Below are positions 15,954-17,444 of a DNA stretch of 17,444 nt, piece by piece (position 1 is the first letter of the stretch; every line of letters begins with the position of its first letter). This DNA is from Clostridiales bacterium UBA4717 (GTDB lineage: Bacteria > Bacillota > Clostridia > Oscillospirales > CAG-272). A program made the position numbers and the translations under genes. The stretch covers positions 1 to 17,444 of the forward strand of contig DHJP01000070.1 in the NCBI GenBank assembly GCA_002404395.1. Reading direction: 5' to 3'. Under the pieces are notes generated by a model, which was not told the DNA's origin, did not search any database, and saw only the letters and a list, made by a program, of their open reading frames with translations.

Positions 15954-15964
15954 GGAGGCGAACG

Positions 15965-17407
15965 ATGAAGGATATCTCTGTGCTTGCCGATTTCTATGAA
16001 ATGATTATGGGAAACGGATACTTCAAAGCGGGTATTACGGGCGTTTCGACGTGCTTTGATATGTTTTTCAGGAAAGTGCCCGATAACGGAGGATATGTTA
16101 TTGCCGCGGGGCTTGAAACGCTGTGTGAGGCAATTGATTCGCTGAGCTTTTCCGAAGACGATATTGACTATTTGCGCGAGATGGGTATAGACAGCGAAGA
16201 ATATCTGGACTTTTTACGGAATTTTCGCTTTTCGGGCGATATTTCGGCACTGCCCGAGGGCACGGTAGCCTTTCCTAACGAACCGATCGTAAGTGTAAGA
16301 GCGCCGGTCGCCGAGGCACAGCTTATTGAAACCCTGGTGCTTTGCACGGTGAATCATCAGTCGAGAATTGCCACTAAAGCCAGCCGCATGGTGACGGCGG
16401 CAGACGGCAGGCCGGTTGCCGAAATCGGGGCGCGCAGGGCGCACGGCATCGACGCTGCCGTTAACGGAGCGCGCGCCGCATATATCGGCGGCTGTGAATC
16501 GACGTCTTGTCTGCCGGCAGCAAAAAAGTTCGGAATACCGGTGATCGGTACCATGTCTCATTCATGGGTGCAGCTTTTTCTGAGTGAGTACGAGGCGTTC
16601 AGGGTATATTGTGAGCAAAATCCCGAGCGGGCGGTCCTGCTTATTGACACATACAATGTTTTGCACAGCGGCATTGAGAATGCGATTCGAGCTTTCCGCG
16701 ATGTGCTTCTGCCGCGCGGGATCAAAAACTTTGCGGTAAGAATAGATTCGGGAGATATCGGCTTTTTGGCAAAGACGGTCAGGGAAAGACTTGACCGCGC
16801 CGGATTGTTCGACTGCCGTATAATTGTTTCAAATTCGCTTGATGAATTTAAAATAAAGAGGCTCGTGAAGGACTCGGCTCCGATCGATGTTTTCGGAGTG
16901 GGGGAGCGCTTGGTAACCGCTTCGAGCGACCCGGTGCTCGGCGGTGTGTACAAGCTTGCCGCTACCGAGGAAAACGGGATCGTTATGCCCAAAATAAAGA
17001 TCAGTGAAAGCCCCGGAAAGCTTACTGTTCCCGGTATCAAAAAAATCGTCAGATATTTTGACCGTGCAAGCGGAACGGCGCTTGCCGACGAGCTGATGCT
17101 TGCCGGAGAAAGACTTCCGCTTGAAAGGCATACGATATTTCATCCGGAGAACACTTGGAAATCACGGACCCTCACCGACTTTGAAACGAAGGAGCTGATG
17201 ATCCCGGTATATACAAGCGGTAAGCGGGTCTGGTATCCGCCGTCGCTTGCGGAAGTAAGGGAAACTGCCGCAGAAAGCCTTTCCGGTATGCCGCCCGAAG
17301 TTTGCAGACTTGATAATCCGACCGAATACTGCGTAGATTTTTCGGAAAAGCTGTGGACGATGCGCCGTCGGTTGACAGGGCAGCGCAGAGTGGGAATGTT
17401 CAGGTAA
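15965..17407 (+). CDS. pncB: Nicotinate phosphoribosyltransferase
   Basis: Enzyme of 480 residues that converts nicotinate and PRPP, with ATP hydrolysis, to nicotinate mononucleotide in NAD salvage. It starts with DFYEMIMGNGYF (9-20), the family opening, and carries RRAHG (157-161), the GTMSHSWV segment (195-202) whose His199 matches the phosphorylated catalytic histidine, IDSGD (260-264), and GVGERL (311-316). Length is normal for the larger bacterial form. The ATG at 15965 follows GGAGG by 6 nt; an upstream ATG at 15935 lies before that site and is rejected. It follows radC closely on the same strand. Context gives no other NAD gene in the window, so salvage of exogenous nicotinate is inferred from the enzyme alone. 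Confidence 0.95.
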   Translation: MKDISVLADFYEMIMGNGYFKAGITGVSTCFDMFFRKVPDNGGYVIAAGLETLCEAIDSLSFSEDDIDYLREMGIDSEEYLDFLRNFRFSGDISALPEGTVAFPNEPIVSVRAPVAEAQLIETLVLCTVNHQSRIATKASRMVTAADGRPVAEIGARRAHGIDAAVNGARAAYIGGCESTSCLPAAKKFGIPVIGTMSHSWVQLFLSEYEAFRVYCEQNPERAVLLIDTYNVLHSGIENAIRAFRDVLLPRGIKNFAVRIDSGDIGFLAKTVRERLDRAGLFDCRIIVSNSLDEFKIKRLVKDSAPIDVFGVGERLVTASSDPVLGGVYKLAATEENGIVMPKIKISESPGKLTVPGIKKIVRYFDRASGTALADELMLAGERLPLERHTIFHPENTWKSRTLTDFETKELMIPVYTSGKRVWYPPSLAEVRETAAESLSGMPPEVCRLDNPTEYCVDFSEKLWTMRRRLTGQRRVGMFR

Positions 17408-17427
17408 AAAAAGCACCGTAATTGAAG

Positions 17428-17444
17428 TGAACCCAAAAGTTTAG
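17428..17444. mobile_element. Possible IS3-family terminal repeat at right edge
   Basis: The last 17 bases, TGAACCCAAAAGTTTAG, begin with TG and resemble from memory the ends of IS3-family insertion sequences, which often contain CCCAAAAGTTTAGAC. The element would lie almost wholly outside the window. It starts 20 nt after the pncB stop codon. This is a resemblance only, and the partner end cannot be seen. Confidence 0.3.

Noticed and set aside
15893..15964. A niacin-type riboswitch before pncB
   Set aside because: The gap is only 72 nt and shows one simple hairpin, with no recognised aptamer core.

Overview
The window looks like chromosomal DNA from an endospore-forming Firmicute of the class Clostridia, possibly near Oscillospirales. 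Three things point there: a clear SpoIIID sporulation regulator, a clostridial-style glycogen operon with the paired GlgC and GlgD subunits, and strong AGGAGG-type ribosome binding sites with sigma-A-like promoters. The lineage below class is a guess. No rRNA, tRNA, CRISPR array or complete mobile element was found, and no gap between genes exceeds about 265 bp.

Left region (1-3423): two genes on the minus strand, an NAD-binding Gfo/Idh/MocA protein that resembles GH109 alpha-N-acetylgalactosaminidase and a sugar kinase resembling N-acetylhexosamine 1-kinase. An AraC-family activator diverges from them on the plus strand. Together they look like a small, locally regulated amino-sugar (GalNAc/GlcNAc) scavenging unit. 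A bidirectional terminator at 3445-3475 closes it.

Centre (3493-13749): six genes on the minus strand, transcribed in the order recQ, glgC, glgD, glgA, glgP, GH13 hydrolase. GlgC/GlgD make ADP-glucose, GlgA polymerises it, GlgP releases glucose-1-phosphate, and the GH13 enzyme trims maltodextrins. The gaps are 55, 6, 27, 32 and 74 nt. A near-consensus promoter with an overlapping dyad lies in front of recQ, so a DNA helicase may head the glycogen operon. Branching and debranching enzymes of the usual type are absent here.

Right region (13750-17444): spoIIID and an orphan winged-helix regulator with a degenerate receiver domain are on the minus strand. radC and the nicotinate phosphoribosyltransferase gene pncB are on the plus strand. 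A perfect TTGACA-N17-TATAAT promoter lies between spoIIID and the regulator, pointing antisense through the regulator toward radC. The last 17 bases resemble an IS3-family terminal repeat.

Most promising observations: the GH109-like/kinase/AraC unit, recQ as head gene of the glycogen operon, and the pseudo-receiver regulator with its opposing consensus promoter.
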